Shown here: in pieces, positions 20,078 through 21,182 of the stretch | Layout of the letters: every line of letters begins with the position of its first letter | How positions within the stretch are numbered: position 1 is the stretch's first letter | Assembly: GCA_947494865.1 (NCBI GenBank) | Contig: CANMAT010000006.1 | Location: 1 to 21,182, forward strand | DNA length: 21,182 nucleotides | Direction of reading: 5' to 3' | DNA from: Deltaproteobacteria bacterium | GTDB taxonomy: Bacteria > Myxococcota_A > Polyangia > Polyangiales > Ga0077539 | Program-made: the position numbers and the translations under genes | Notes under the pieces: model-generated | Database searches by the model: none | What the model was told of the DNA's origin: nothing | The model's input: the letters and a program-made list of their open reading frames with translations, nothing else

Positions 20078-21182
20078 ATGCGAATCCGTCTGACAGCGCG
20101 CGCGCTCGTTCCGTTGATGGCCCTCTCGGGCGGCGCCACGCTCGCGGGCGAGGCGCTCGGCGCGCGGGTGCTTCGACCCCTTCTCGGCAGCACGGCGCTC
20201 GCGCAGACGGGCACCCTCGCGGGCGTTCTGGGCGCGCTGGGCTTCGGCGCGTGGTGGGCCGGGCGCGCTCTCGCCCGCGAGCGCGTGAGCCCGCAGCGCG
20301 TGCTCGTGGCGGCGCACCTGGGCCTCGCCGCGTGGGCCCTCGCGGGGGCGCTCGCGCCGTCGTGGTTTACGGGCGGCGTCGCGCGGGTGCTCGTGTCGCT
20401 CAGCGAGCGCACGGAGCACGGCGGAGACCTCGCGCGCCTCGTGGTCGCGCTGGGGCTCACGGCCGTTCCTGGCGCGCTCGCGGGGAGCGCGTACCCGGCC
20501 GCCGTGGCGCTGCTCTCGCGCGGCGCGGGCGCGGGCACGGCCGTCGCGGGCGCGGCGAGCTCGCTCGGGGCCGCGGCCGCCGCGATGGTGACGACCTTCG
20601 TGCTGTGCCCCGCGGTGGGCGTGTCGTGGACGCTCGCGTGCGTGGCGGGCGCGTATGTGAGTGTGGCCGTGATGGCGGTCGGCGTGGAGGGCGGCGCGTC
20701 GCGCTCACGCGCGTCGGCTGGTGACGGGGCGGTTGAGGGCGTGGTTGGGGGCGGGCGCGATGTGCTCGTCGCGCTCCTGTGCCTCGGCGTGGCCTCTACC
20801 GCGTGGCAGGTGCTGCTCGCGCGCAGCGCGTCGCTCGCGTTCGGCCCGAGCGCGTTCTCCTTCGCGGCGGCGCTCGCGGCGCACGTGACGGCCCTCGCGC
20901 TCGGCGAGCTCGCCGCGCTGCGCTCGGTGTCGAAGTGCGACGCGCGGGGCGCGCGCGCTGCGCTCGGAACGCTCGTTGTGGTGGGCGCGGTGGCCGTCGC
21001 GGCGTCGCGTCCGATGCTCTCGGGGATGCCACGTCTTGCAGAGCATCTGCTCGCAGGAGGCGCTCCCTCGCAGCCGGTGCTGTGGCTCTCGGCGTACGGC
21101 GCGCTCGTAGCCGCAGCGCTCCCCGTGGTGGCCTGCGTGGGCGCGGCGATGGCCTTCGCGGCGCGGGCGCTCGCGGGCGACG
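20078..21182 (+). CDS. Polytopic membrane domain of spermidine-synthase/MFS-type protein (3' end outside window)
   Basis: The frame is open from ATG 20078 to the right edge (368 complete codons). The product is strongly hydrophobic with repeated transmembrane helices. Its first 65 residues (SGGATLAGEALGARVLRPLLGS, split here by eye as helix plus loop, then GVLGALGFGAWWAGR) match the opening pair of helices of the membrane domain found in front of, or instead of, the spermidine synthase methyltransferase-like domain: a Gly-rich first helix with a conserved Glu, an Arg-x2-x-LLGS loop and a GxxxGAWxxGR second helix. Later segments (AVPGALAGSAYPAAVALL) fit the same family. Whether an aminopropyltransferase domain follows cannot be seen. 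No clear ribosome site precedes the ATG. It is likely cotranscribed with the two genes upstream. Confidence 0.72.
   Translation, partial: MRIRLTARALVPLMALSGGATLAGEALGARVLRPLLGSTALAQTGTLAGVLGALGFGAWWAGRALARERVSPQRVLVAAHLGLAAWALAGALAPSWFTGGVARVLVSLSERTEHGGDLARLVVALGLTAVPGALAGSAYPAAVALLSRGAGAGTAVAGAASSLGAAAAAMVTTFVLCPAVGVSWTLACVAGAYVSVAVMAVGVEGGASRSRASAGDGAVEGVVGGGRDVLVALLCLGVASTAWQVLLARSASLAFGPSAFSFAAALAAHVTALALGELAALRSVSKCDARGARAALGTLVVVGAVAVAASRPMLSGMPRLAEHLLAGGAPSQPVLWLSAYGALVAAALPVVACVGAAMAFAARALAGD

Noticed and set aside
18706..20538. Upstream extension of the YggX-like reading frame on the minus strand
   Set aside because: It runs antisense through the ABC ATPase and membrane-protein genes; the real start is the ATG at 18705 next to the conserved Cys motif.

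Overview
The window is high-GC bacterial chromosome with tightly packed genes. Several traits point to the Myxococcota (Polyangia/Sandaracinales-like): a cytosolic Hanks-type kinase with a PPEQ activation segment, Asp/Ala/Gly-rich lipoprotein linkers, AgmX/PglI-type domains, an extra ClpB paralogue, and decarboxylating-type glutaryl-CoA dehydrogenase. This assignment is inferred from gene content, not from a marker gene.

Layout, left to right. At 1-964 (+) lie the 3' end of thiE and a small membrane-anchored unknown. At 1004-1768 (-) is a Fic-fold protein whose catalytic motif has decayed. At 2007-2171 a promoter, tRNA-Ala(CGC) and a strong terminator hairpin follow one another. At 2281-3465 (+) is glutaryl-CoA dehydrogenase. 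At 3475-6377 (-) a DnaJ/CbpA-type co-chaperone is followed by a lipoprotein with a C-terminal cyclophilin. At 6487-8108 (+) is uppS-cdsA (undecaprenyl carrier and CDP-diacylglycerol synthesis). At 8148-9257 (-) is gcvT. At 9324-14400 (+) is a packed four-gene run: lipase lipoprotein, divergent ClpB-type disaggregase, and two secreted proteins with AgmX/PglI-like domains. At 14394-18705 (-) a likely five-gene operon reads, in transcription order: YggX-like zinc-finger protein, DHH-motif protein, Ser/Thr kinase, TrmH-type RNA methylase, membrane-anchored SH3 protein. At 18790-21182 (+) are an ABC ATPase resembling CcmA, a two-helix membrane protein, and the start of a polytopic spermidine-synthase-type membrane protein that runs off the right edge.

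Most genes are ordinary housekeeping. The places worth a second look are: the Fic pseudoenzyme; the ClpB whose first ATPase ring has lost several consensus residues; four copies of a two-cysteine AgmX-like domain spread over three adjacent genes; a DHH-motif protein whose catalytic motifs appear in permuted order; and its translationally coupled YggX-like partner with a CxxC...CxxC pair. No CRISPR array, insertion sequence, phage gene or rRNA was seen.
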